A DNA stretch of 64,000 bases from Campanula takesimana. Lineage: Eukaryota; Streptophyta; Magnoliopsida; Asterales; Campanulaceae. Below the pieces are notes generated by a model. The model had not been told where the DNA came from, searched no databases, and saw only the letters and a program-made list of their open reading frames with translations. Where the stretch lies: contig JAOWBW010000388.1 of assembly GCA_026119855.1 (NCBI GenBank), forward strand, positions 744,001-808,000. The letters are read 5' to 3'. The translations under genes and the position numbers were made by a program. This document shows, piece after piece, positions 9,275 through 20,136 of the stretch (the stretch's first letter is position 1; each line of letters opens with the position of its first letter).

Positions 9275-10184
9275 TACAAAATGTACTTTTATCCCATCAT
9301 TATGGTTGTTCGGGTTTTTTCTTTGACTAACCCGTATAACTGATGTGGTCGTAACGATATTCATATATGTCAATCTAATAACAAAAACTTGTGTAAGACG
9401 GTCTGACATGTGAGATAGGTCTCGTTGAGAGAGTAAATGGTTTATGGGTAGGCAACTTCCTCTCTCGTCGAGATCCATCTCACACAAGACTTCCTTATAA
9501 ATGAAAATGTCGTAATGCTATACATATATGTCTATCTAATACGCTAAAAATCATATGTATAGTCACTCTAGTATAAGATAAGAAAAAGTCTACAAATTTT
9601 GGTGGAAACCATTCGACTTGATCTTCATTTATGTTTTATGTTAAGACTATGCAGCTTGTCTAAGAAATCACAAAATTATCGAAAATTTGATTTAGGAAAA
9701 AGTTTTCCTCATGTTTTTGTGTTTCTTGCGTTTCAAAGTAGCACGATCTTCAATGAAATATTCATATGTTTCCACTCCTCATTCCAATTTATCTATCAAT
9801 CTCAAAACATTTATTACTAAATTGAAAAAGGCTTAGACAACAAAATTTTAACACGCAAATTGGACTTGCGAAATCTTAACATAAGAGCGTGCTTGTTAGG
9901 ATTTTCGGTTTTTGAACACATTAAACCTCCTATGACCGCTAATTCTGTAAAATGTTTGCGTAAAACTAATTCTCACCAGCCACTTTTTTCGATCTTTAGG
10001 ATGTTTTGTAAAATATTCATTTTGAGACAAAAAGAGTAATACTTATTCACTTGATTATTGTAAAGCTAATGTAAATACCTTTTGCCTAATAAAAAATTGA
10101 ATATTTCTTGCTCGTGGCAAGAATACATACAAATACTTTTAATTTCAAAAATTAAAAAAAAAATAATAATTAGGAAAGGAAAAA

Positions 10185-10280
10185 ATGAAAGTAACTCGGG
10201 TTTACAGTTGCGACTATTGTCGTAGTCTAGATTCTTTGGTGACATGCAATAAATGTGAAGTTATTATGTACTGTAAATAA
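10185..10280 (+). pseudogene. MYND-finger-like gene fragment inside the Helitron
   Basis: A 31-codon frame has the cysteine spacing of the first half of a MYND zinc finger: CDYC, eight residues, CNKC, four residues, then YC. MYND fingers are protein-binding zinc modules. The frame stops immediately after YC, just where a one-base shift would extend it to a GTAAAT splice donor at about 10286. I read it as part of an exon captured by the Helitron, opposite to the element's strand. The match rests on spacing alone. Confidence 0.4.
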
Positions 10281-10407
10281 ATCTGGTAAATATTTAAAAT
10301 TTATAATGAAAATATTATACCTTTAATTTATTTTAATTTAATTAACTTAAACGACTTAAACTTGATTTTTTTGGTTTTTTTCTATATTCACAATATTATT
10401 ATAAATA

Positions 10408-11232
10408 TAGTAAAAACTCTATAAATTAATAATGTTGGGACCAGTGAAATTTATTAATTTATAGAGTTATTAATTTATCGATAAATTAATAATTATTAAT
10501 TTAAAGAGTTTTTAGCCGATTTAACAAATTTCATATTTTCATATATATAAAATAAATTCATTATATGTACATAATAAGTTGAAAAATATTGAAAGTTAAT
10601 AATAATATTGAATTCATTGTACACAAGAATAACTATATTTAATGTATTTTTGAAACAAATATAATATATAAACGATATGCAAACTTTAAAATATTCAACC
10701 ATATCTTAGAAGAAATTATGAATCGACAATCTAATTAATTATCCAGACGCATATTCAGATGTTCAAAACTTAGAATAAATTGCGGTTACTATCATTGAGA
10801 ACAATGTTGAGGATGTAGCTGAAGATGATAAGGTGCATTTGGAACCTATTACCTGAAAGGAAATAATTTTGGAGTCTGAACTTTTCAAAACATTATGATA
10901 CAATTCGAAAATGATACAATTTGAAAATGCATTATCATAACCAGTGGATGCATTAAGAAAATAGAGATGAAGTACATTTGAATTCTAGAAGAAAACAAAC
11001 TATAGAGTCATATTTTCACTAAATGTAAAAAAAAAAATCAATTTCTAAGAATTATTAATTTATGATTTTCGTGGGACCTATATTATATAAAGGGGTCTCT
11101 TGTAAAATTATTATCTTATTATTTTTATCAATTTTTGTAATATTTTACACCTGCCCAAGTCAGGACCGGATAAATTTATTATTTTAGAGAGTTTATTAAT
11201 TTATCGAGTATTAGTTTAAAGAGTTTCTACTG
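10408..11232 (+). mobile_element. Emigrant/Lemi1-like pogo element (internally deleted)
   Basis: Left end tagtaaaaactctataaatt and right end (minus strand) cagtagaaactctttaaact match the known Emigrant type of inverted repeat. Both ends abut TA dinucleotides (10406-10407, 11233-11234). Secondary inverted words taatttatcgataaatt and gggacc/ggtcc lie inside each end. At 825 bp it is longer than a MITE and keeps a transposase tail. Confidence 0.75.
10760..11023 (+). pseudogene. 3' remnant of a pogo-type transposase
   Basis: Two conceptual fragments in the Emigrant-like element: EDVAEDDKVHLEPIT (about 10811-10855) and the C-terminal DEVHLNSRRKQTIESYF before TAA (about 10967-11023). The final KQTIESYF resembles the PCNA-interacting (PIP-box-like) tail of plant pogo transposases, one residue short. 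Internal stops show it is dead. The DDE catalytic region is missing. Confidence 0.5.
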
Positions 11233-11449
11233 TATACACATGTGTTTCTATGATTCACATCTCGTTTTGTCGTATTAACTCTCCCCATCGGACCATTTTT
11301 CCTTTAGACGAAGAAATAAAGTATGATCAAATAGCATAGTTGATGCATTTGATGAGCTTAATTTTCAGCAATTAGATGGCATCATACAAAGAAGCTAATT
11401 ATATGACTTCTATTTATCCGGTCCTGTATGAAGATCATGTTAACATATA

Positions 11450-11702
11450 CTCTCCCTCACTCTTAATTTAAACTTTTGCCTGTTCCGTTTTAAAATGCAT
11501 AACTTAAAAAGAAAAGTTTTTTATACTTATTTATTTGTGTACCCCACATGTCATACTCACGATAATTATCCACTAACTATTCTTTACCCCATTTTCTCTC
11601 TCCTACCAAACCATCTATTCTCACATCACATCATATTTTTCACCTTTTTCTTTAATTTTTGTACTAAATAATTTTTTGAAATTTAAAATAGAACGGATGA
11701 AG
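11450..11702. mobile_element. Stowaway-like MITE
   Basis: Ends tctccctcactctta and tagaacggatgaag with TA flanks. Interior phrases cccacatgtcatactcac and attatccactaact are shared with 12919-13152 and 63829-64000. Confidence 0.7.
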
Positions 11703-12065
11703 TATAAGCATCCAGTATCCTTTATACAAAATTCTCAATTTATTTTCAGTAAATAAAAATCTATTTTAGAATGGAGAGTGTGTATATTTCTACTATTATT
11801 ATTATATTTACCCTATACACTAACCGATCACAATTCGCATTCACACATTTAGTTAGTTGTGAGCCCCACAAACAAATCTCATCTCACTTTTAATATTCAT
11901 AATCACTTTTCTACTTATAATACTTTTTATTATTTATAATATCTCTTTAATATACGTTTTTTTTTTCTTCAGTAATCTCTTTAATATAAGTTTATTTTAA
12001 TCTTTTGCACATTTTTATAGAATGGACAGAGAGTGTATATTTCTACTAATTTCCACTGAGAGATA

Positions 12066-12345
12066 ATCCCTCCGTCCCACCTCACTTGACACCCAAGTGG
12101 TGGACACAATAACTAAGGAAAAAAAATAAAATAAGGAAAGTGTGTGGTAGAAAATGAAGAGAGAATGAGTGGGGTAAAAAGTAGTGTTGGTTGAATAAAT
12201 TGAGTGGTGGAGAATGAAGAGAGAGAATGAGTGGTGGGTTAGAGTAAATATAAAATTATAAAAAGTATGCTATTTTGGGAAGTGTCAAGTGAGCTGGGAC
12301 GGACCAAAATGGAAATAAGTGTCAAGTGAGCTGGGACGGAGGGAG
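12066..12345. mobile_element. Stowaway-like MITE with duplicated right end
   Basis: Left atccctccgtcccacctcac, right gagctgggacggagggag. The right terminal block gtgtcaagtgagctgggacg occurs twice (12283-12302 and 12320-12339), so the right end is tandemly duplicated. Confidence 0.8.
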
Positions 12346-12918
12346 TATTTCATATTTATGCTTTCTAATCAATCTCATTGGCTCGGTTTTATGCCTCAGA
12401 TTGTATCAACCAATCATAAAACTTGTTATTTTATCTTTTACTCGATGCATGTCTCTCAAATATTCACTCTCTCTTTGTTTTGGACACCAGAAAAGGACAA
12501 TAATCTCTCACTTCTTACAATGATTTAAAATTGGAAAAGTGAAGCGATAATATTTTCGTAGCTTATTATTCTTAGGATATAGTAGGGACTAAATACCATC
12601 TCCTTCATTAGACCAATATTCTATAAAACAAAAAAAAAAAAAAAAAAAAAAACTTTTTTTTCAAATAATCCCTGAAATTGTATCAACAATTTAATTTTTT
12701 TTTTCGACAAAACTGCATTAATATCATTTTCTTATTAGTGGAATTGAATTTTCCTCTTTATTCTACATATGCATGTTCACGATAATCCAAATTTAAATTC
12801 AAAATTTAAATTTAAATTTGATACCAAATTTGTTGCTAGAATTAGAATTGACATGATTTTTTGAATATTAACTTCCTATCAGATTCTATCCATTTTAATT
12901 CAAATTTGTATTAGTATA

Positions 12919-13152
12919 CTCCCTCCATCCCATTTTAAGAGTCAAAATTTCCTAAAAGGGCGTCTCATTTTAAGAGTCAAAATCCTAAAATGGAAAGTGG
13001 GTCCTACATGTCATACTCACAACAATTATCCACTAACTCTTCTCTACCCCACTTTCTCTCTCATATCAACCTATCAATACTCACAATACATCACATTTTC
13101 CTTAATTCTTGAACCCAACCATTTTTTGACTCTTAAAATGGGACGGAGGGAG
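12919..13152. mobile_element. Stowaway-like MITE
   Basis: Left ctccctccatcccattttaa and right ttaaaatgggacggagggag are near-perfect inverted repeats with TA on both sides. Confidence 0.88.
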
Positions 13153-13159
13153 TATGAAT

Positions 13160-14030
13160 TATATTTCAACTATCAATCAATTCAATCTGCTTTAAATAAA
13201 TCTTACGATATGTAATATATGAAAATTCAAATCCTCTCAAAGATAAAAAGCTTTCAGATCTGAAATGCCTTGAATCAGCCTAATATAAATAAAGTAGTTT
13301 TTTTTTTTTTTTTCAAAATCATAACATAACATTTGTGTTTATGATACCAAGTTATAATAGTCATATTAAAAGTAAACATTAAATTTGAGGTGGATAAAAT
13401 ATTGTTTTATTTCTCATTTGAAGAAACTGAATACAATTGAGGATAATGTGAATTTAATTAGACAATTTTGAGCAGATACAAAAATCTCAAATCATTGAAA
13501 ATTATGTTTAGAGAGGCGTTTTTTGTCTTAGAAAACTAATTCAATTATATATCAAAAAAAGGTAAGTATATAAAGGGCAAATTAGTCAACAAACTCATCA
13601 ATTGATCTAAATTTTAGGACATGTAGTGGATTAGAAAATTAATTCCATTATATATATAAAAAAAAAAAGTTAAGCATATAAAGGGAAAATTAATCATACC
13701 TTTAAATCTCCTTGAATGAAGTTTAATTGTGTAATCAATAAATTCAAATATTTGAATTTCTAGCTAACTTAGGATATGGTTTAATCAATTACATCAGGAT
13801 ATGGTTTAATCAATTACATCCATTCCTTAATAAGCTTCCAAATTTGAAATTTATATTTCAAATTCACTATATTTTTAGTGCAAGCCAGCCAAATTTTTTG
13901 TAAGTTTTTTTTTTTTTTTTTTTTGGTTGAAAGCATCAAAATGTGCTGACCAATCAAATGCTGCCAAGTGGATTTATGACATGGCGCGCTGTGAGGCCTG
14001 TAAATATTCCTGCTTTTATATATTATATAG
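13160..14030. other. Helitron 5' region, AT-rich, no gene
   Basis: No coding region. A block at about 13540-13595 (ggtaagtatataaagggcaaatt) recurs at about 13660-13705, and atcaggatatggtttaatca is directly duplicated at about 13772-13815. Poly-T tracts at 13301-13312 and 13908-13924. The minus-strand 5' Helitron terminus is at 14031. Confidence 0.4.
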
Positions 14031-14269
14031 ATGATGAAACTTATATTGACTTGGAGGGAGTATGACTTTCCTTATTCCACTAAGATTTTTTTGAGAGGAA
14101 ATCACTTTTATTTTTATATAGAGTATATATATAGATGACAAATAATGACAATATTTAAGACAAGTATGCGCGTATAATGCTTATAAAATTATAAAATAAC
14201 CCGTGATTAACTTACCTTTTTTTACTCAATTAAATTATGAATTGAGTTTTTTACAATTATATTCACAAT

Positions 14270-15429
14270 GGAAAAACTGCAAATATAGTACCTGAACTAT
14301 TGGAGTTATTTTGGATTTGGTACATGTACTCTCATTTTTTGCACCCGTTATACCCAAACTCTAATTTTTACTGTATCTCTCATACCTACCACTAACGACA
14401 TCCATTTTTCTCAGTTAAGTCATCATGTGACCATACACGTGATCAATTTTTCAGGGGTAAAATAGGAAAAAAATGTGATGACCTGTAGATCTAAAAATTA
14501 ATAGGTACTGTAATTAACAAACCCTAACCCATCTTCTCCTTCCCAATTACCCCCGTCATCCCCCCCCCCCCCCAACACCTTCTACCACTCCCTCATGCCC
14601 AAAACCCAGACAAATCCAATATGAATAAAAGCTTTAATTCCTCTCAACCTCAAATTTGAAGAAAGATTCAATTTTTTTTTTTTCCAGATCTGCAAAAAAA
14701 AGGTGATTTGTTTAGGGTTTGGTTGTGGGTTGTGAACACAGATGTGAAACGGCTGGTTCTTCTCCGTCGTACTGGTGCTACAGAAGCAACCAATTCGTTA
14801 GGGTTCGGAAGCACCACGATTCTCTCTCTTTCCCCAATTATAACGTTGGATTCATCGAGGAAACTGATAGTCCTCCCGACATGACCTTGCTGATTCGAGT
14901 CCTGGGATTCGTCGGAGCCGAAGGAATGGTGGGAATCAGTCTCTATTCAATTTGGTAATTGTTCTACATGTGCCCGCCAATGGAGGTGGTCCCGAAGCAG
15001 CTAGTGGTAGCCGCGGTGGCGAAGACGGTGTTACAGAGGAAGGTGTCGGATTTGAGCTGTATTGTGATGATGGAGCTGGGTCTTGTTTCCCTCAACTTTC
15101 TCTTTGTTCTCTCTCTAAAATTTTATCCCAAAATCGAAATCCCCTGATCTTGGTTTTCCTCCATGGATTCCGACGAATTCCATGGATTCCGGCGACTTTT
15201 TTCCCATATTTTTTCTTTCTCATAATTTTTTTCCTATTTTACCCCTGCAAAATTGATCACGTGTATGGTCACATGATGACTTAACTGAGAAAAATGGATG
15301 TCGTTAGTGGTAGGTATGAGGGATACAGTAAAAATTAGAGTTTGGGTATGACGGATGCAAAAAATGAGAGTCCAGGTACCAAATCCAAAATAACCCCAAT
15401 AGTTCAGGTACTATATTTGCAGTTTTTCC
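14270..15429 (+). mobile_element. Pack-MULE (Mutator-like element with captured gene pieces)
   Basis: Flanked by a perfect 9 bp duplication attcacaat (14261-14269, 15430-15438), diagnostic of Mutator. Terminal inverted repeats of about 200 bp begin ggaaaaactgcaaatatagt and run to ggggtaaaataggaaaaa on each arm. The unique interior (about 14480-15220) is GC-richer than its surroundings and contains host-gene-like coding pieces rather than a transposase. Confidence 0.88.
14719..15110 (+). pseudogene. Captured fragment of a RING-type E3 ubiquitin ligase gene
   Basis: First piece (about 14758-14880): SYWCYRSNQFVRV followed by VGFIEETDSPP. This is the pattern of the N-terminal zinc ribbon of plant RING-H2 E3 ligases (RHC1A/RDUF type), with three of the zinc-binding cysteines replaced. 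Second piece in another frame (about 14940-15100): SLFNLVIVLHVPANGGGPE and then FELYCDDGAGS, resembling the mid-region just before the RING domain. The RING itself is absent. Frameshifts between the pieces and the lost cysteines mean it cannot make a working ligase. The family assignment is from memory of its conserved phrases. Confidence 0.55.
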
Positions 15430-15504
15430 ATTCACAATTTACTTGAATTTTGTACTAGACAATATAACTCACGTCTACTAAATACTAAATAGACAAAAAC
15501 TCAT

Positions 15505-15629
15505 GCGAGAACATGAGAACCCGTCTCATGGATGAGACGGGTCATTTTTTGACCCATGACCCGGCCCATTGAACCAGCTCCATGACCCAGGGGGTGACCC
15601 TGCCACGTGGCAGCCTCTCATAGGCCCAA

Positions 15630-15697
<68 letters not shown>

Positions 15698-16512
15698 TAT
15701 TTTTTTTTTTTTTTAATTTTTATATTATTTTTTTGGTTTTTTTTCGGTTTGTCAAAAGTAATAGTTACTATAACTTAATGTAATGACTGTATACATATAA
15801 AGTAACAGTTTGTATACATAAAAGTAATACATATGGAGTATACAGAAAAGTAACAGTGTTTTTTTCTATGTTTTCTTCGTTTGCCAAAAGTAATACTTAT
15901 TACAACTAAAATGTAACGAACATGTTACTTATATGTAATAATGTTTATACATAATTGTAACACATGTATAGAAAAAGTAATAATTCAACCATTTACATTT
16001 TTAGAGCTAAAAACACTTGATTAGTGTTACATGTAAAAGTATTACATTATCTATAGAAATATGTTATAATTTCTTTTATTAAAGTGTTACATTTACTTGT
16101 ACAAACAATACATTCATATATATGAGTTGTTACTTTTCAAATGTTACTTTCTTTCAAAAAATTAAATCAAAATACACAATATTTTACACTTTTGCAAAAG
16201 CACCTATTACATTTCAGTATAAATGATAATTACATTTAGATATTGTTTGGGTTACAAGTAATTATAGTTAGTATTACATTTGAAAAAATGGGTAAAACGA
16301 GCTTTTGTTTTTGTAAAACAGGTGTTACGTTTACTTATGAACAATGTTACTTTATATGTATACAGTCATTACATTAAGTTATGGTAACTATTATTTTTTG
16401 TAAACGACGGAAAAGTCGGAAAAAAGGACCTATGAGAGGCTGCCACATGGCGGGTTATGCCCCATGGGTCAACCCGTCTCATTGATGAGACGGATCCCCT
16501 TATTCTCATGGG
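15505..16512. mobile_element. Foldback element with GTCTCAT/ATGAGAC hairpin ends
   Basis: Inverted ends of roughly 120 bp. The left side has catgagaacccgtctcatgg, acccatgacccgg, and gccacgtggcagcctctcat; the right side has the complement of each. Each end also contains its own perfect hairpin, gtctcat-NN-atgagac (15533-15540 region and 16475-16492). The interior (15690-16400) is made of scattered gttac/gtaac and gtatacat words. No clear target duplication, so superfamily is not assigned. Confidence 0.65.
15629..15689. repeat. (CA)n(TA)n microsatellite
   Basis: About 12 CA followed by about 18 TA dinucleotides, then a T-rich run to about 15750. Confidence 0.95.
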
Positions 16513-16519
16513 AGACTAG

Positions 16520-17045
16520 CTCTACTAAATATAAATCTTGTACATAGACTTTAAGGGTTATTCCTTCATCACTAATTGGTTTTAAGATAAAAGCTCTCAT
16601 ATAGTCTATTAGGGACTCAGTCCAGCATGGGCTCACTCTTTGACATCTCTATACTTTTTCCCCAGTCCTTAATTTTAAGATGGTATTAGACCGTGTTAGA
16701 GCAATAAACAAGATTTGATGGTGAAAAATATATCAAACACAAGAACACATATTTACGTGGTTCACCAACTTGGCTACGTCCACGGGGAAGGGAGGAGAAT
16801 ATTGTTATCAATTTTGAGAAACGTACAAGATCTTACTAATCTATGTAGCACGAATTTTGATCACAAAATTCTTGACTGTGTTAAACCCTAGATCTAGAAT
16901 TATTGATTTTCTCTGACCAATCTAAAATCCTTGAGTTCTCAATTGTGTTAGGATAATAGCCTCTATTTATACTAGTGACAACCCAACTCTGAAGACATAA
17001 TGAGTCCCCAATAAAATTCCTTAAAGGAATTAATTAATCACCCGT
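16520..17045 (-). repeat. LTR remnants (mixed orientation)
   Basis: 16690-17045 carries tacgtggttcaccaacttgg and ctacgtccacggggaaggga, phrases typical of copia-type LTRs read from the minus strand. A piece of the same LTR (16918-16975, caattgtgttaggat) recurs at 34368-34428. Just left, 16545-16676 ends at tggtattagacc, a weak primer-binding-site-like word, suggesting a second LTR or TRIM remnant. No intact element can be drawn. Confidence 0.4.
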
Positions 17046-17079
17046 TTTTTTGCCCTTTTTGTGCGTTGCCGTATCTAGG

Positions 17080-17290
17080 GGTGTAAATAGCTCGGTTTAG
17101 CTCGGTTTGGGGGGATTTAGAAGCCGAACCGCTAGTCATCGGTTTGAAGAAATCCCAGACCGAGCTGAACCATAAAATTTTTCAAACCGAGCTGAGCTAA
17201 ACCACCATGGTTTGGTTCGGCTCGGTTTGAACCGCGGTTTGATTTTGCGGTTTAAACCACGGTCTAAACCACAATACATTCTACATACCC
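17080..17290. mobile_element. hAT-like element with GCTCGGTTTGG repeats
   Basis: Starts ctaggggtgtaaatagctcg and is filled with ctcggttt / aaaccgag / gaaccgcggttt words in both orientations. It shares the architecture of 37038-37386 and 17640-17895 but not their sequence. The right end is not clear. Confidence 0.4.
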
Positions 17291-17309
17291 TACTGCAGGT
17301 AATCATTTA

Positions 17310-17397
17310 TTCCTTCCGTCCCAAAATGATCTTCATAATTTTTTCCTTCGCAATAATAGAGAAAAGAAGTACGAAAATCATTTTGGGACGGAGGGAG
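17310..17397. mobile_element. Very short Stowaway-like MITE, unit 1 of a tandem pair
   Basis: About 88 bp, ttccttccgtcccaaaatga to its near-complement ending gacggagggag. Both it and the following acatgaatatgccttagaaa are repeated in the next unit. Confidence 0.75.
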
Positions 17398-17434
17398 TAC
17401 ATGAATATGCCTTAGAAAAGGCCACAGTCATTTA

Positions 17435-17537
17435 CTCCCTCCGTCCTAAAATCCCTCCGTCCTAAAATGATCTTCATACTTTTTTCCTTCGCAATAATAG
17501 AGAAAAAAGTATGAAAATTATATTGGGACGGAGGAAG
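17435..17537. mobile_element. Very short Stowaway-like MITE, unit 2 of a tandem pair
   Basis: Same element as 17310-17397, with its left terminus ccctccgtcctaaaat doubled, followed by tgtatgaatatgccttagaa as in unit 1. The arrangement implies duplication of MITE plus flank rather than two insertions. Confidence 0.75.
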
Positions 17538-17639
17538 TGTATGAATATGCCTTAGAAAATAACATGCACGTAACATAAACTAGCCGCCTTGTATTAGTAA
17601 ACCCACTAGACACATAACAAATTTTTATGACCCAGCAGC

Positions 17640-17895
17640 ACATAACCAACCATAGAATCGAGTTGGCTTGAGCTCGGCTCGGGATTGGCTCGTGAAAGCT
17701 CGAGCTCGGCTCGTTAAAACTCAAGTTCGATATCGACTCGAGTTGTTCGCGAGTAGCTCGCGAGCTCGATTCGACTCGAGCTCGAACAAGCAAGTGGGTT
17801 CGAGTTCGAGCTCGATAAGTTTTAAACGAGCTTGAGGTCGACACCCCAAAGCTCGACTCGACTCGGCTCATTTCGTTTCGTTTACATCCCTAAAC
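17640..17895. mobile_element. hAT-like element with GAGCTCG repeats
   Basis: Built of ctcgagctcgg-type words in both orientations. The right end gtttacatccctaaac (minus: TTTAGGGATGTAAAC) resembles the TAGGG.TG termini of 37038-37386. The left terminus is not evident. Confidence 0.4.
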
Positions 17896-17907
17896 CTAGT
17901 TTCTCAC

Positions 17908-17910
<3 letters not shown>

Positions 17911-17947
<37 letters not shown>

Positions 17948-17952
17948 CTCTC
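17911..17952 (+). repeat. (CT)n microsatellite in a leader-like position
   Basis: About 20 CT units immediately upstream of the ATG at 17974, a common feature of plant 5' untranslated leaders. Confidence 0.9.
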
Positions 17953-17973
17953 GAAACTTCATGCGGCTATTCA

Positions 17974-19271
17974 ATGGCGAAACTCATTATTCAAGAACCT
18001 TCAATTGCTCACTCAGCCAATTCATTCATGATTTCTCTTAAGAACTCATTCATAAGGCCTCAGCAAGTAGAAGTTTATGAATTTTCCAAAAATCCATGGA
18101 GTGCGAGCGACTATTTATTTCCAAGTGCCTTGATTAAGGTAAATTTTAATCTCCCAAATATTTTGTTCGTTTATTATGTCAAAAATTAAAACATCAAGTC
18201 TAATAGTACTCCTATATTCAGATCTGTTTCAAGTTTTGTTTGAACTAAAATTTTAAATTGATTAAAAAATATTTAATTGATTTAAGATCAGAACTAACTG
18301 TGAATGCTTGTTTTATTAAATATATTTTGGTTTTAATATGTATTCGATTAGATATTACTACCTCTGTCACTAAATGAGTGTCCAAATTTCATTTCAAGAA
18401 ACGTAACTTTTTGTACAATTTGGTGGCAAAATTCATATATAATATTGTAATCCTTTTTACAAACATTAAGTTTTTGCAAGTATAAAGAGACCGGTGGAAA
18501 AAATTTCGAAAAAAACAGTTAGGGACAAAGTTATGATCAAAATGGACACTCATAAATAAAAATCTCTGTTTTTATGTGGGTGTTTTTCAAAATTTGTCAC
18601 TCAAAATATGATTGTAATTTCATTTGTAGCACAAGAATAAGTTTGGGTATTTTTTTTTCAATAATCAGAAGTTTGATCTAAAAAAATGTATTGTTCTATG
18701 AGCAATTGGGTTTTGTTTTAAATGCAAAATAACTTGTACATTAATTTAAACTTTCCAAAACAGTGGAAATTTTGAAGAGATTTTTTGATGTGATTTTTGT
18801 GGAATAAACGAGTAATTTTTGCACAGCGGAAACATCTTGATGTGATTTTTGTGGAATAAAGGAGTATTTTTTGTACATTCATATAATTTCTATGATTTTT
18901 TGGATAAAGCGTTGATACATCTTCCATTTTCATCCTTCTGGGTAGTACAAGCACTTCGTTTGGCTGCCTCCAAGAGGAGGTTCCATGGATTGCATAAGAG
19001 AAGTAATCCTCAAGACTTTGAAGAAATGCATCTGAGTATGTTCTTTTACCTTATTAATCTTAATCTCATAGTTTCAATAATCTGTCAAAAATCTAATTCA
19101 AGTATATTATGGGTCGGAGGGGAAAATAAATCATCAAAAAGATACACAGGAGTGTTTAACTTAAGTCAAGAATGTAAAGCAGTAGTTGCAAAATAGGAGA
19201 AGAAAATCAACCAAATGCTAATTTAAAAAGTATTGTTTTCTTGGCTTGCAGAATGTGAAGAAGAGGGATAG
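17974..19271 (+). CDS. Possible small spliced gene, unrecognised
   Basis: Candidate exon 1 is 17974-18139: ATGGCG after a CT-rich leader, starting MAKLIIQEPS and ending FPSALIK before the donor GTAAAT. Candidate exon 2 (about 18949-19034) reads QALRLAASKRRFHGL then NPQDFEEMHL, before a GTATGT donor. A last exon (from 19252, after ttggcttgcag) joins in frame and ends KCEEEG-stop at about 19271. The exon 1/exon 2 phase does not match, so an intermediate exon is missing, a site is misread, or the gene is broken. A MITE lies in intron 1. No family is recognised and no domain or signal peptide is evident. Confidence 0.35.
18361..18560. mobile_element. Stowaway-like MITE, decayed right end
   Basis: Starts cctctgtcactaaatgagtg after TA. 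The interior (ttgtacaatttggtggcaaa, tataaagagaccggtgg, tagggacaaagttatg) matches 2524-2732 and, inverted, 62260-62470. Confidence 0.6.
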
Positions 19272-20130
19272 TGAGGTTCTTGTGCTAAAAGGAGAATACT
19301 TTAGTTCAGTATTGCTGAAGTTCATAGTAAACTGCATACCCTAATTGATGAAGATAATGAGATAATTTCCAAGCATCACTTACAATATACTATGTATGGA
19401 CATAGTGGGTATAGGCACAGAGTGGTCATATTCTTAACTTTATTAAAAAAATCAATGGAAAAAATCAATATACTGTTAAAAATAACCTATCTGTGATTAA
19501 ATCAAATATCTGAACATGATGTCTTCGAATTAAATTTCAATGAATTTTCTTCCTGGATTTTCTCTTTCATGATGTTGATGCCTTCCTTTCCCCACAACCC
19601 TATCAATAACATCTGAAAAAAGAAAAAATATATATATTAGTATGACAACTTTCAAATATGAAAATGGATAAAGTTTTGGGTAGTATGTGTACCTATCAAA
19701 ATTGAACTCCCAACATTTTCAATAGCAATTTTTTTTAAAAAATGTCATGATCCTTGAAAGTCTTTTGTCACCGAGTAAAATAACTTCAGTGGAAGCCATG
19801 AAAATAGAACATGCCACGGTTGTCAACAACAAACACATTTGAAATGTCTTACAAACTATGCTTGGATAGTTTGCTGTCAAGTAAAAGAGGTGGAAATGGA
19901 TGCTTGTATTTGTACACCCTAAAAAGGAAGAAAAAGAGAAGATAATTTGAGAAGAAAATTGAAAGGATTTAATCCAACGAAAATAATTTAAGTTACTTTC
20001 TTACCTCTTAAATCAGATAACATGCCAATGAATCTGGCCAATTTTCTGTCTTGGTTCAAGTTTTGGAGGCTTTTATTTAGTGATTGATTGCTATCCTAGA
20101 TACTCCGTTATAGAATGAGATACACTTTTT
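19272..20130. other. No recognisable feature
   Basis: AT-rich sequence following the possible gene, with no coding frame of note and no clear repeat. 19272-19440 could be a 3' untranslated region. Confidence 0.35.
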
Positions 20131-20136
20131 TTTTTC

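Larger units (their letters stand above)
8934..14031 (-). mobile_element. Non-autonomous Helitron candidate
   Basis: On the minus strand the element starts TCTATATAATATATAAAAGC (14031) after a host A. It ends with a stem-loop of 8 bp arms (CCCGTCGA/TCGACGGG, 8948-8967) followed about 10 bases later by CTAG (8937-8934) and a host T. The A|TC...CTRR|T insertion and a subterminal hairpin are the defining Helitron features. There is no Rep/helicase. The 5.1 kb interior holds MITEs, an Emigrant-like element and a possible captured gene fragment. No terminal inverted repeat or target duplication is seen, as expected. Confidence 0.65.
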
